DNA of 5,275 nt from Pseudomonadota bacterium (GCA_023422955.1 JAFAGG010000093.1:1-5275), one strand, 5' to 3'. Counted from the stretch's first letter, positions 1-5,053 are shown. Notes: a model not told the origin generated them from the sequence alone. Translations and numbers: made by a program.

Positions 1-797
1 TTGAACACAATGTTTACACCAAGCAGAGCGCCAAGGGCGTGGCCCTCATGCTGATCATTGATCTGGCACTGTTCGGTATTGCCGGCTTGGCAGTATGGGC
101 GGTACAGATGGTGTGGATTCCCATCACGGCAGCAGGCATTGTCAATGGTATCGGCCACTACTGGGGTTATCGTAATTTCGATTGCAGTGATGCTGCAACC
201 AACATCTTCCCGCTCGGCATCATCATCGGCGGCGAGGAATTGCATAATAATCATCATACTTTCGGTACGTCCGCCAAGCTGTCGTCCAAGTGGTATGAAT
301 TCGACATCGGCTGGATGTATATCCGGATGATGGAAATGGTGGGCCTGGCCAAGGTAAAGAAAGTCGCTCCGACGCCGAAATTCGATCGCCAGAAAGTGGT
401 GGCGGATCTCGATACCTTGCAAGCCGTGATCGCCAACCGGTATGACGTGATGGCGAAATATGCAAAGAGCGTGACGCATACCTGGCAGGAAGAAGTGCAG
501 CACCTGAAAGAAAAGGTCAACCTTGGGTACTCGCTGAAGTCGACCAAAAAATTGTTGCAGAGCGAGCCGGCCAAACTGGCCCCGCCGCAAAAGGAACAGC
601 TTTCCGAACTGCTGGAACATAGCAAGCCACTGAAGACCATGCATGAAATGCGTATCGAATTGGCTGCCATCTGGGATCGTTCCCATGCCAGCAGCGATCA
701 ATTGCTGCGCCAGTTGCAGGACTGGTGTTCGCGTGCCGAAGCATCCGGCATCAAGGCGCTGCAGGACTTCGCACTGCGCCTGCGCAGCTACGCTTAA
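1..797 (+). CDS. Membrane fatty acid desaturase (DesA-like delta-9 type), C-terminal part, 5' end outside window
   Basis: This is the C-terminal 264 residues of a di-iron integral membrane desaturase, which would introduce a cis double bond (typically delta-9) into acyl chains of membrane lipids or acyl-CoA. The first complete codon is at base 3, and the frame is open to the left edge, so the real start lies outside; the GTG at 39 is internal. Visible in order: hydrophobic membrane segments at about fragment residues 13-50, the conserved GHYWGYR stretch at 51-57, and the third histidine box HNNHH at 81-85 (bases 243-257), preceded by GEE and followed by a WYEFDIGW motif. The first two histidine boxes are presumably upstream of the window. 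After about residue 127 comes a hydrophilic, largely helical tail of roughly 135 residues, unusually long for a desaturase and discussed in the findings. Family members of this type are about 390-400 residues (from memory). The gene ends at TAA 795-797 and is followed by a terminator. Substrate (acyl-CoA or phospholipid) cannot be told from this part. Confidence 0.9.
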   Translation, partial: EHNVYTKQSAKGVALMLIIDLALFGIAGLAVWAVQMVWIPITAAGIVNGIGHYWGYRNFDCSDAATNIFPLGIIIGGEELHNNHHTFGTSAKLSSKWYEFDIGWMYIRMMEMVGLAKVKKVAPTPKFDRQKVVADLDTLQAVIANRYDVMAKYAKSVTHTWQEEVQHLKEKVNLGYSLKSTKKLLQSEPAKLAPPQKEQLSELLEHSKPLKTMHEMRIELAAIWDRSHASSDQLLRQLQDWCSRAEASGIKALQDFALRLRSYA

Positions 798-832
798 GCA
801 GTAGTGATCCCTGGCTGCCTGCGCAGCCTTCC

Positions 833-868
833 AAAACCCGCTTACAGCAATGTGCAGCGGGTTTTTTT
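833..868 (+). terminator. Rho-independent terminator of the desaturase gene
   Basis: The arms AAAACCCGC (833-841) and GCGGGTTTT (857-865) form a 9-bp stem that runs into seven T residues (862-868). The 15-base loop can itself fold through GCA 847-849 / TGC 853-855. It lies 35 bases past the desaturase stop codon and is correctly placed and oriented to end that transcript. Confidence 0.88.
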
Positions 869-946
869 ATGGGTGATGAATCTTTGAATTGGGATTGCGC
901 GGGATGGTCTGGAGCGGGCAAATTGAAAGCTATGGAAAAGCCATGA

Positions 947-980
947 AAAAACCCGCAGGGCGTAAGCCATGCGGGTTTTT
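947..980 (-). terminator. Terminator of the rpmB-rpmG operon, bidirectional in form
   Basis: The arms AAAAACCCGCA (947-957) and TGCGGGTTTTT (970-980) are perfectly complementary over 11 bp. The inner GGC/GCC pair (959-961 with 966-968) extends the fold around a GTAA loop. Read on the minus strand the stem ends in a run of T (complement of A 946-951), 20 bases past the rpmG stop codon, so it should end the rpmB-rpmG transcript. The + strand also has T residues after the stem (976-980), so it can act as a backup for the desaturase transcript. Confidence 0.88.
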
Positions 981-1000
981 CGGAAGAAGGAAGCGTAAGC

Positions 1001-1168
1001 TTACTTGATCTTGGTTTCCTTGTAGATCACGTGCTTGCGTACCTTGGGATCGAACTTCATGATCTCCATTTTTTCCGGCGTGGTGCGCTTGTTCTTGGTA
1101 GTGGTATAGAAATGACCGGTACCTGCGGTCGATTCCAGTTTGATTTTGTCGCGGCCCGTTTTAGCCAT
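1001..1168 (-). CDS. rpmG: 50S ribosomal protein L33
   Basis: The gene encodes a 55-residue basic protein starting MAKTGRDKIKLEST, followed by GTGHFYTTTKNKR and ending in KETKIK. This is the bacterial L33 pattern and matches the 55-residue length of the E. coli protein. L33 is a small component of the large ribosomal subunit near the E site. It has no cysteine, so it is the zinc-independent (C-minus) form; the CxxC pairs of zinc-binding L33 are absent. The ATG (complement of 1166-1168) is preceded on the minus strand by AAAGGA about six bases upstream. It lies 22 bases downstream of rpmB with no terminator between them, so the two genes form one operon. A strong hairpin terminator follows. 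The ORF is short but the family assignment is secure. Confidence 0.96.
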   Translation of the reverse strand: MAKTGRDKIKLESTAGTGHFYTTTKNKRTTPEKMEIMKFDPKVRKHVIYKETKIK

Positions 1169-1190
1169 GATGATTCCTTTATTCTGCTAT

Positions 1191-1427
1191 TTAGATTTTC
1201 TCGCCGCGGGCACGCATGTCGGCCAGCACGGCATCGATACCGATCTTGTCGATCACGCGCATACCGGCATTGGATACGCGCAGAGATACCCAGCGGTTTT
1301 CGGTTTCGACGAAAATGCGGCGATTTTGCAGGTTAGGCAAAAAACGGCGCTTGGTCTTGTTATTCGCATGGGAAACGTTGTTGCCGACCATCGGCCCTTT
1401 CCCGGTGACTTGGCAAACACGTGCCAT
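1191..1427 (-). CDS. rpmB: 50S ribosomal protein L28
   Basis: The protein has 78 residues, the same length as E. coli L28. It starts MARVCQVTGKGPMVGNNVSH and continues with the conserved NNKTKRRFLPNLQNRRIF segment (residues 22-39) and a WVSLRVSNAGMRVIDKIG core (46-63). L28 binds 23S rRNA and is needed for 70S assembly. Only one cysteine is present (residue 5), so this is the zinc-free form. The start is well set: GAGGAGTT lies just upstream of the ATG (complement of 1425-1427) on the minus strand, and a sigma70 promoter lies 39-67 bases upstream. It is first in a two-gene operon with rpmG. The order radC-rpmB-rpmG is the same as in E. coli. Confidence 0.97.
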   Translation of the reverse strand: MARVCQVTGKGPMVGNNVSHANNKTKRRFLPNLQNRRIFVETENRWVSLRVSNAGMRVIDKIGIDAVLADMRARGEKI

Positions 1428-1465
1428 GGTTAACTCCTCAAAACTTCCGAAATTGGAAAAATGCG

Positions 1466-1494
1466 AGTATATCGAGAAAAATACGAAGATTCAA
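1466..1494 (-). promoter_or_regulatory. Sigma70 promoter of rpmB-rpmG
   Basis: On the minus strand TTGAAT (complement of 1489-1494) and TATACT (complement of 1466-1471) are separated by exactly 17 bases. They match the -35 and -10 consensus at four and five of six positions. The region beyond the -35 box (about 1495-1540) is very A/T-rich, like an UP element, which is common for ribosomal protein and rRNA promoters. The predicted transcript would start near 1459 and have a leader of about 30 bases before the rpmB start codon. Confidence 0.75.
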
Positions 1495-1564
1495 TGACTT
1501 GGAAAATAAATATGTGTCATATTATGTTTTTAGCGTTTAACGTTTGTGGCGGAAGTGGCGATTT

Positions 1565-2239
1565 TCATAAGCGCCCATGTTCTGCAAACGAATAGACCTG
1601 GTTGCCGGCTACAACGAAATGGTCCAGTACCTGCACATCGACCAGCGTCAGCGCCGCTTGCAAGGCCTGGGTCAGCGTATCGTCGGCCATGCTGGGCTCG
1701 GCAACGCCGGAGGGATGATTGTGAGCCAGGATCACGCTGGCCGCATTGTGGGCAAGCGTTGCTTTCACTACTTCGCGCGGATAGACGCTTGCCCGGGTCA
1801 ACGTGCCCCGGAACATTTCCTCGCTCGCCAGCAGGCGGTTCTGCGCATCCAGAAATAGGACCAGAAAAGCTTCATGATCCTTGTGGGCCAGCATGAGCTG
1901 CAGATAATTTTTGACGGTGGCCGGCGCATTGAGTAGCGCGCCGGCCTGCAAATCTTCTCCCAGTGCGCGCCGCGCCAGTTCGAAGACTGCCTGCAATTGC
2001 GCAAACTTGGCCGGACCCAGGCCCTTCACTGCGGCAAAGTCGGCCAGCGATACGCCAAACAAGCGTGATAGCGAACCGAAATGGTTGATGGTATCGCGAG
2101 CCAGTTCGACGGCATTTTTTCCTGCTATGCCCACGCGCAGGAAAACCGCCAGCAATTCCGCATCCGACAGGGCTTGCGGACCTTCCCGAATCAAGCGTTC
2201 ACGCGGGCGTTGTTGCAGCGGCCAGTCGGTAATGGACAT
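1565..2239 (-). CDS. radC: RadC family protein (JAMM/MPN+ domain)
   Basis: The protein is 224 residues, the usual full length for RadC (UPF0758). The N-terminal part contains the RPRERLIREG start region (11-20), and a helix-hairpin-helix-like segment VKGLGPAKFAQLQ at 71-83 suggests DNA contact. The C-terminal JAMM metalloprotease-like domain shows a Glu at 123 (DHEAFLVLFLD), the metal-binding HNHPSG at 173-178 and the downstream Asp 186 (PSMAD), giving the HxHP-x9-D arrangement. It would be expected to bind zinc. The name comes from the E. coli radC102 mutation, later traced to recG, so a repair role is not established; a peptidase or nuclease-related role remains open. The ATG (complement of 2237-2239) has GGAGA seven bases upstream. 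It ends 137 bases before rpmB, which has its own promoter, and no clear terminator lies between, so read-through into rpmB-rpmG is possible. It is divergent from fkpB. Confidence 0.94.
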   Translation of the reverse strand: MSITDWPLQQRPRERLIREGPQALSDAELLAVFLRVGIAGKNAVELARDTINHFGSLSRLFGVSLADFAAVKGLGPAKFAQLQAVFELARRALGEDLQAGALLNAPATVKNYLQLMLAHKDHEAFLVLFLDAQNRLLASEEMFRGTLTRASVYPREVVKATLAHNAASVILAHNHPSGVAEPSMADDTLTQALQAALTLVDVQVLDHFVVAGNQVYSFAEHGRL

Positions 2240-2310
2240 AGTCGGCTCTCCAGCGAAATGAGATGGCAGAGGAAATCGGATGCAATGGGCGCGTGGACGA
2301 CAAGCTGACT

Positions 2311-2316
2311 TACAAT
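2311..2316 (+). promoter_or_regulatory. Possible -10 element for fkpB-ispH
   Basis: TACAAT matches the sigma70 -10 consensus at five of six positions and lies 37 bases before the fkpB start, in the 114-base divergent spacer with radC. The region 17 bases upstream (around 2288-2293, GGCGCG) does not look like a -35 box, so the promoter is weak, activator-dependent, or elsewhere. No convincing radC promoter was found on the other strand of this spacer. Confidence 0.3.
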
Positions 2317-2353
2317 AGCGGCTTACAGTCTTGCGTCCAGCATAGAAAAACCG

Positions 2354-2803
2354 ATGGCAAATCTACCATGCGTGACAGAAGCGGCCTACCTGACCCTGCA
2401 CTATCGGTTGGCCGCAGCGGATGACAGCGATATCGTTTCGACCTTCAAGGAAAATCCTGCCACCCTGCAAATGGGGCAAGGGCAGCTGGCTGCGCCGCTG
2501 GAGGCTTGCCTGATGGGCTTGCCGGAAGGCGCACATGAAACGTTTGCCTTGTCGCCCGACCAAGCCTTTGGCGAGCGCAATACCGAACTTGTGCAGTGGG
2601 TGTCGCGCTCCATGCTGCAGCAGCATTCGCAGGAAGGCGAAGAGTACAAAGTAGGCGATCTGGTTGAATTCAACGCGCCAGCGGGCGGTCGTTTCGCGGG
2701 AATATTGCGTGACATGAACGAGCAGCAAGTGCTGTTTGACTTTAATCATCCGCTGGCAGGACAGCCTCTCAAATTTGAAGTAAAGATAATCGCGATATTG
2801 TAG
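2354..2803 (+). CDS. fkpB: FKBP-type peptidyl-prolyl cis-trans isomerase, SlpA/FkpB type
   Basis: The 149-residue cytoplasmic protein matches the length of E. coli SlpA (FkpB). It would catalyse cis-trans isomerisation of Xaa-Pro bonds and act as a folding helper. An FKBP half-domain with YLTLHYRL (12-19) and GQGQLAAPLEACLMGLPEGA (41-60) is followed by the family signature SPDQAFGERN (67-76). The chaperone-like insert (IF domain, about 77-125) comes next, and then the conserved closing segment NHPLAGQPLKFEV (131-143). It lacks the His-rich metal-binding tail of SlyD, which favours SlpA over SlyD. No recognisable Shine-Dalgarno sequence precedes the ATG (the upstream bases are ATAGAAAAACCG), but no upstream in-frame alternative start fits better. 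ispH follows after 53 bases, as in the E. coli lspA-fkpB-ispH cluster; lspA is not here. Confidence 0.94.
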   Translation: MANLPCVTEAAYLTLHYRLAAADDSDIVSTFKENPATLQMGQGQLAAPLEACLMGLPEGAHETFALSPDQAFGERNTELVQWVSRSMLQQHSQEGEEYKVGDLVEFNAPAGGRFAGILRDMNEQQVLFDFNHPLAGQPLKFEVKIIAIL

Positions 2804-2805
2804 GG

Positions 2806-2837
2806 CCTTGCGCTGCAGGGGCTTAATGCAGGCAAGG
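2806..2837 (+). promoter_or_regulatory. Intercistronic stem-loop between fkpB and ispH
   Basis: CCTTGC (2806-2811) pairs with GCAAGG (2832-2837), and CTGCA (2813-2817) pairs with TGCAG (2827-2831). This makes an 11-bp stem with one bulged G (2812) and a nine-base loop. It starts two bases after the fkpB stop and ends eight bases before the ispH ribosome binding site. No T-run follows, so it is not a classical terminator. It could stabilise the mRNA, mark a processing site or tune ispH expression; function is inferred. Confidence 0.5.
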
Positions 2838-2845
2838 GATTGAAT

Positions 2846-2850
2846 AAGGA
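2846..2850 (+). promoter_or_regulatory. ispH ribosome binding site (tandem AAGGA)
   Basis: Two copies of AAGGA precede the ispH ATG, at 2846-2850 and 2852-2856. The second abuts the start codon and is too close to work, so the first, with six bases of spacing, is the likely functional site and supports the ATG at 2857. Confidence 0.65.
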
Positions 2851-2856
2851 TAAGGA

Positions 2857-3795
2857 ATGGACAAGGAAGTCGTATTGGCGCAACCGCGCGGATTTTGTGC
2901 CGGTGTGGATAGGGCGATTGAAATCGTCGAGCGTGCGCTGGCCCAGTTCGGCGCGCCCATTTATGTACGTCATGAAATCGTGCACAACACGCACGTGGTG
3001 GAAAGTCTGCGCAGCAAGGGCGCAATCTTCATCGATGAACTGGCTGACGTACCTGCGGGCAGCATCGTGGTGTTTTCCGCGCATGGGGTGTCCAAGGCAG
3101 TGGAAGAGGAAGCTGCGCAGCGCGGCCTGCAGGTGTTCGATGCGACCTGCCCGCTGGTGACCAAGGTTCATGTCGAAGTCGCGAAAATGCGCCGCGAAGG
3201 ACGGGAAATCATCATGATCGGCCATGAAGGCCATCCTGAAGTGGAAGGCACCATGGGACAGACCGAGGAAGGCATGTATCTGGTGGAAAGCGTGGGCGAT
3301 GTGGGGCGCCTGCAGGTCAAGAGTCCGGATCAGCTTGCCTACGTGTCGCAGACCACGCTGTCAGTGGACGATACCGCTGAAATCATTGCGGCGCTGAAGC
3401 AGCGCTTTCCCGCGATTGCCGAACCCAAGAAGGCTGATATTTGTTATGCGACGACCAATCGCCAGCAAGCGGTGAAGTTCATGGCGCCGCAAGTGGAAGT
3501 CGTGCTGGTGGTGGGAAGCCCGAATAGTTCGAATTCGAACCGTTTGCGCGAAGTCGCGCAAAAGCAAGGCGCGCAGGCTTACATGGTGGATAATGCATCA
3601 CAGATCGATCCGGGCTGGGTGGAAGGCAAGCGCCGCATTGGCGTGACTGCCGGTGCATCGGCGCCGGAAATCCTGGTGCAGCAAGTGATCGACAAGCTGC
3701 GCGAATACGGCGTAAGTCAGGTGCGCAAGCTCGAAGGCGTGGAGGAGCATGTCACTTTTCCGCTGCCCAAAGGCTTGCATGGCGTCGCGCCGTAA
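2857..3795 (+). CDS. ispH: 4-hydroxy-3-methylbut-2-enyl diphosphate reductase
   Basis: IspH (LytB) is the last enzyme of the MEP pathway. It reduces HMBPP to isopentenyl and dimethylallyl diphosphate using a [4Fe-4S] cluster in the cytoplasm. The 312-residue protein is close to the 316 of E. coli. All key residues are visible: cluster cysteines C14 (in PRGFCAGVDRA), C98 (FDATCPLVTKVH) and C196 (ICYATTNRQ); substrate-binding H43 (EIVHN), H76 (FSAHGVS) and H126; the proton-relay Glu E128 (GHPEVEGTMGQ); the SSN group at 224-226 (GSPNSSNSNRL); and S268 (TAGASAP). There is no truncation or missing residue. The start has a good ribosome binding site. TAA at 3793-3795 is followed immediately by TAG. 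It is probably cotranscribed with fkpB upstream. No T-rich terminator follows on the + strand. Confidence 0.98.
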   Translation: MDKEVVLAQPRGFCAGVDRAIEIVERALAQFGAPIYVRHEIVHNTHVVESLRSKGAIFIDELADVPAGSIVVFSAHGVSKAVEEEAAQRGLQVFDATCPLVTKVHVEVAKMRREGREIIMIGHEGHPEVEGTMGQTEEGMYLVESVGDVGRLQVKSPDQLAYVSQTTLSVDDTAEIIAALKQRFPAIAEPKKADICYATTNRQQAVKFMAPQVEVVLVVGSPNSSNSNRLREVAQKQGAQAYMVDNASQIDPGWVEGKRRIGVTAGASAPEILVQQVIDKLREYGVSQVRKLEGVEEHVTFPLPKGLHGVAP

Positions 3796-3840
3796 TAGGC
3801 TGCGCATCAGACTCAAACGATAGAGCGTCAGTCGGATAAT

Positions 3841-3866
3841 TAAAAGAAGGCGGCAAGCAGCCGCCT
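3841..3866 (-). terminator. Hairpin with terminator form on the minus strand
   Basis: AGGCGGC (3848-3854) and GCCGCCT (3860-3866) form a 7-bp GC-rich stem with an AAGCA loop. On the minus strand the stem is followed by TCTTTTAATTA, a T-rich tract, as in a rho-independent terminator. On the + strand the A-rich tract is upstream and no T-run follows, so it is a poor terminator for ispH in that direction. No minus-strand gene is recognised to its right, so what it would terminate is unknown. It may simply be a 3'-end stability hairpin for ispH mRNA. Confidence 0.4.
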
Positions 3867-3873
3867 CATCCAT

Positions 3874-3905
3874 CCTCGCCGTGCCGGCCCGACCGGCAGG
3901 CGAGG
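3874..3905. repeat. Strong GC-rich inverted repeat downstream of ispH
   Basis: CCTCGCC (3874-3880) pairs with GGCGAGG (3899-3905), and TGCCGG (3882-3887) pairs with CCGGCA (3893-3898). This gives a 13-bp stem with a single bulged G (3881) and a CCCGA loop. No T-run lies on either side. It may be a transcript-end stabilising hairpin, part of a leader RNA, or a dispersed palindromic repeat of the genome; one copy cannot decide. Confidence 0.55.
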
Positions 3906-3925
3906 AGTATCAAAGGAGAGGCATC

Positions 3926-3971
3926 CTCATGCGGCATCTTCGCCCGTTCGTGGCGTTCTGCGCTGCATGAG
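3926..3971 (+). repeat. Inverted repeat enclosing a tiny ORF in the livH leader
   Basis: CTCATGCGGC (3926-3935) pairs with GCTGCATGAG (3962-3971) over 10 bp with one G-T wobble. An inner CGCC/GGCG pair (3941-3944 with 3952-3955) may stack within the loop. The 5' arm holds the ATG, and the 3' arm the TGA, of the small ORF at 3929-3970. Confidence 0.45.
3929..3970 (+). CDS. Possible 13-codon leader peptide ahead of livH
   Basis: The frame reads MRHLRPFVAFCAA and stops at TGA 3968-3970. It is preceded by a strong ribosome binding site, AAGGAG at 3913-3918, ten bases before the ATG, which is better than that of the nearby livH. It contains one Leu and one Val codon and no Ile, so it is not an obvious branched-chain attenuator peptide. 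Its start and stop codons lie in opposite arms of an inverted repeat. A chance occurrence is quite possible for an ORF this short; I list it because site, structure and position coincide. Confidence 0.25.
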   Translation: MRHLRPFVAFCAA

Positions 3972-3994
3972 CCGATTCCCTTACTGTTTGCATT

Positions 3995-4020
3995 CTCGCG
4001 GTGCGTTTTGCCATCGCGGG
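3995..4020. repeat. Fourth inverted repeat in the livH leader
   Basis: CTCGCGGTG (3995-4003) can pair with CATCGCGGG (4012-4020) as RNA over 9 bp, including two G-T wobbles, around the loop CGTTTTGC. No T-run follows within ten bases, so it is not a standard terminator. It lies about 100 bases before livH. Confidence 0.35.
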
Positions 4021-4036
4021 GCAGGCGTCGTATTTG
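4008..4036 (+). promoter_or_regulatory. Weak candidate promoter for livH
   Basis: TTGCCA (4008-4013) matches the -35 consensus at five of six positions and is followed after 17 bases by TATTTG (4031-4036), which matches the -10 at only three. It would give a leader of about 80 bases before livH. If correct, the tiny ORF upstream would not be in the same transcript; the two proposals compete. Confidence 0.25.
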
Positions 4037-4055
4037 CTTGAAAAGTATTTGCAAG
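4031..4055. repeat. Short direct repeat and imperfect palindrome upstream of livH
   Basis: TATTTGC occurs at 4031-4037 and again at 4046-4052, a 15-base period. Overlapping this, CTTGAAAA (4037-4044) and TTTGCAAG (4048-4055) form an imperfect palindrome, seven of eight pairs around GTA, with TTG-N11-CAA symmetry. It overlaps the candidate -10 element, so it could be a regulator binding site. The binding protein is unknown. Confidence 0.3.
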
Positions 4056-4123
4056 GCGCGTCAGGAAGAAAGCGTCTTGCTCATCCAACGAATCGGCCGT
4101 ATCTCGGCAAGGGCAAACACAAG

Positions 4124-5053
4124 ATGGATATCTTCGTCCAGCAAGTCGTCAACGGCTTGGTGCTTGGTTGCATGTATGCGCTGATCGCGCTGGGTTACAC
4201 CATGGTGTACGGCGTGCTCAACCTGATCAACTTCGCGCATGCGGAAGTCATGATGATAGGCGCGATGACTGGCCTCACGCTGCTGCAACTCATCACCGGC
4301 GTGTTGCCGGATCTGCCCGGCATCGTGCAGCTCGCGCTGGCCATCCTGGGGACGATTCCTGTTTGTGTCGCCATTAATGTAATGATCGAACGTGTCGCCT
4401 ATCGCCGCCTGCGCGGTGCGCCGCGCCTGGCGCCGCTGATCACGGCAATTGGCGTATCCATCCTGCTGCAAACGATTGCAATGATGATCTGGGGCCGCAA
4501 TCCGCTGCCTTTCCCGCAAGTGATGCCGGCTGAGCCGCTGGAAATCGGCGGTGCGCTGATCACGCCTACGCAAATCATGCTGCTGGTGCTTTCTGTCATT
4601 GCCATGCTGGCGCTGGCTTTTCTGGTGGAAAAGACCAAGATGGGCCGCGCCATGCGTGCCACTGCCGAGAATCCGCGCATTGCCGGCTTGATGGGCGTGG
4701 ACGCCAATCGCGTGATCGTGATGACTTTTGCGGTAGGCGCGACGCTGGCTGCGGTGGCGGGCGTGATGTGGGGAGCGATTTATGCTTCCACGCAGTTTGC
4801 GATGGGCTTCGTGCCCGGCATCAAGGCGTTTTCTGCAGCGGTGCTGGGCGGCATTGGCAACATCTATGGTGCGATGCTGGGCGGCTTGCTGCTCGGCCTG
4901 GTGGAAAGCCTGGGCGCGGGTTACATCGGCGACTTGACCGGCGGATTCCTCGGCAGCCATTACCAGGATATTTTCGCCTTTGCCATCCTGGTGCTGGTGC
5001 TGACCCTGCGACCCTCGGGCATCATGGGCGAACGGGTTGCCGATCGCGCCTAG
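4124..5053 (+). CDS. livH: Branched-chain amino acid ABC transporter permease LivH
   Basis: The 309-residue inner-membrane protein is one of two permease subunits of a LIV-type importer for leucine, isoleucine and valine, or a related amide or amino acid. It starts MDIFVQQVVNGLVLG and has many hydrophobic segments. Diagnostic stretches are GYTMVYGVLNLINFAHAEV (24-42), the EAA-like cytoplasmic loop GRAMRATAENPRIAGLMG (174-191) that contacts the ATPase, and GIKAFSAAVLGGIGNIYGAM (232-251). Length matches LivH (about 308). The ATG at 4124 is chosen because homology begins there; an in-frame GTG at 4001 would add 41 hydrophilic residues and is unlikely. AAGGG lies ten bases upstream, a slightly long spacing. 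livM follows after nine bases. A substrate-binding protein gene is not adjacent upstream, so substrate is assigned by family only; a UrtB-like urea permease is possible but less likely. Confidence 0.94.
   Translation: MDIFVQQVVNGLVLGCMYALIALGYTMVYGVLNLINFAHAEVMMIGAMTGLTLLQLITGVLPDLPGIVQLALAILGTIPVCVAINVMIERVAYRRLRGAPRLAPLITAIGVSILLQTIAMMIWGRNPLPFPQVMPAEPLEIGGALITPTQIMLLVLSVIAMLALAFLVEKTKMGRAMRATAENPRIAGLMGVDANRVIVMTFAVGATLAAVAGVMWGAIYASTQFAMGFVPGIKAFSAAVLGGIGNIYGAMLGGLLLGLVESLGAGYIGDLTGGFLGSHYQDIFAFAILVLVLTLRPSGIMGERVADRA

Larger units (their letters stand above)
3796..4123. other. 328-base structured intergenic region between ispH and livH
   Basis: There is no conventional gene here; longer frames on either strand lack family features. 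It holds four successive inverted repeats (3848-3866, 3874-3905, 3926-3971, 3995-4020), a 13-codon ORF with a good ribosome binding site (3929-3970), and a weak promoter candidate with a repeat/palindrome cluster (4008-4055). Part of it is probably the 5' leader of livH and part the 3' end of the ispH transcript; the boundary cannot be set from sequence. Confidence 0.6.

Noticed and set aside
70..95. A sigma54-like TGGCAC...TTGC element
   Set aside because: The spacing is nine bases instead of the required four to five, and it lies inside the desaturase coding sequence.
254..670. A 138-codon minus-strand open frame within the desaturase gene
   Set aside because: Ser/Cys-rich antisense shadow of the desaturase; no ribosome binding site or motif supports it.
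869..946. A 25-codon ORF between the two terminators (MGDESLNWDCAGW...)
   Set aside because: Its start codon overlaps the T-run of the desaturase terminator, it has no ribosome binding site and no promoter is visible.
1499..1564. A terminator between radC and rpmB
   Set aside because: The spacer is A/T-rich and has a short AACGTT palindrome, but no GC-rich stem followed by T residues on the minus strand.
2363..3025. A 220-codon minus-strand open frame across fkpB and the start of ispH
   Set aside because: It spans two well-supported genes and their spacer in antisense, with low-complexity Arg/His/Cys-rich content and no family features.
3866..4054. A 62-codon minus-strand frame in the ispH-livH spacer
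   Set aside because: No ribosome binding site or recognisable domain, and it runs through three inverted repeats; more likely chance.
4001..4123. N-terminal extension of livH from the GTG at 4001
   Set aside because: The added 41 residues are hydrophilic and unlike LivH N-termini, and family similarity starts at the ATG at 4124. The GTG lies within an inverted repeat and has no ribosome binding site.
4061..4960. A 299-codon open frame on the minus strand opposite livH
   Set aside because: Its product is dominated by His, Gln, Arg and Ala with no recognisable domain, as expected from the antisense of a GC-rich membrane protein gene. livH on the other strand is unmistakable.
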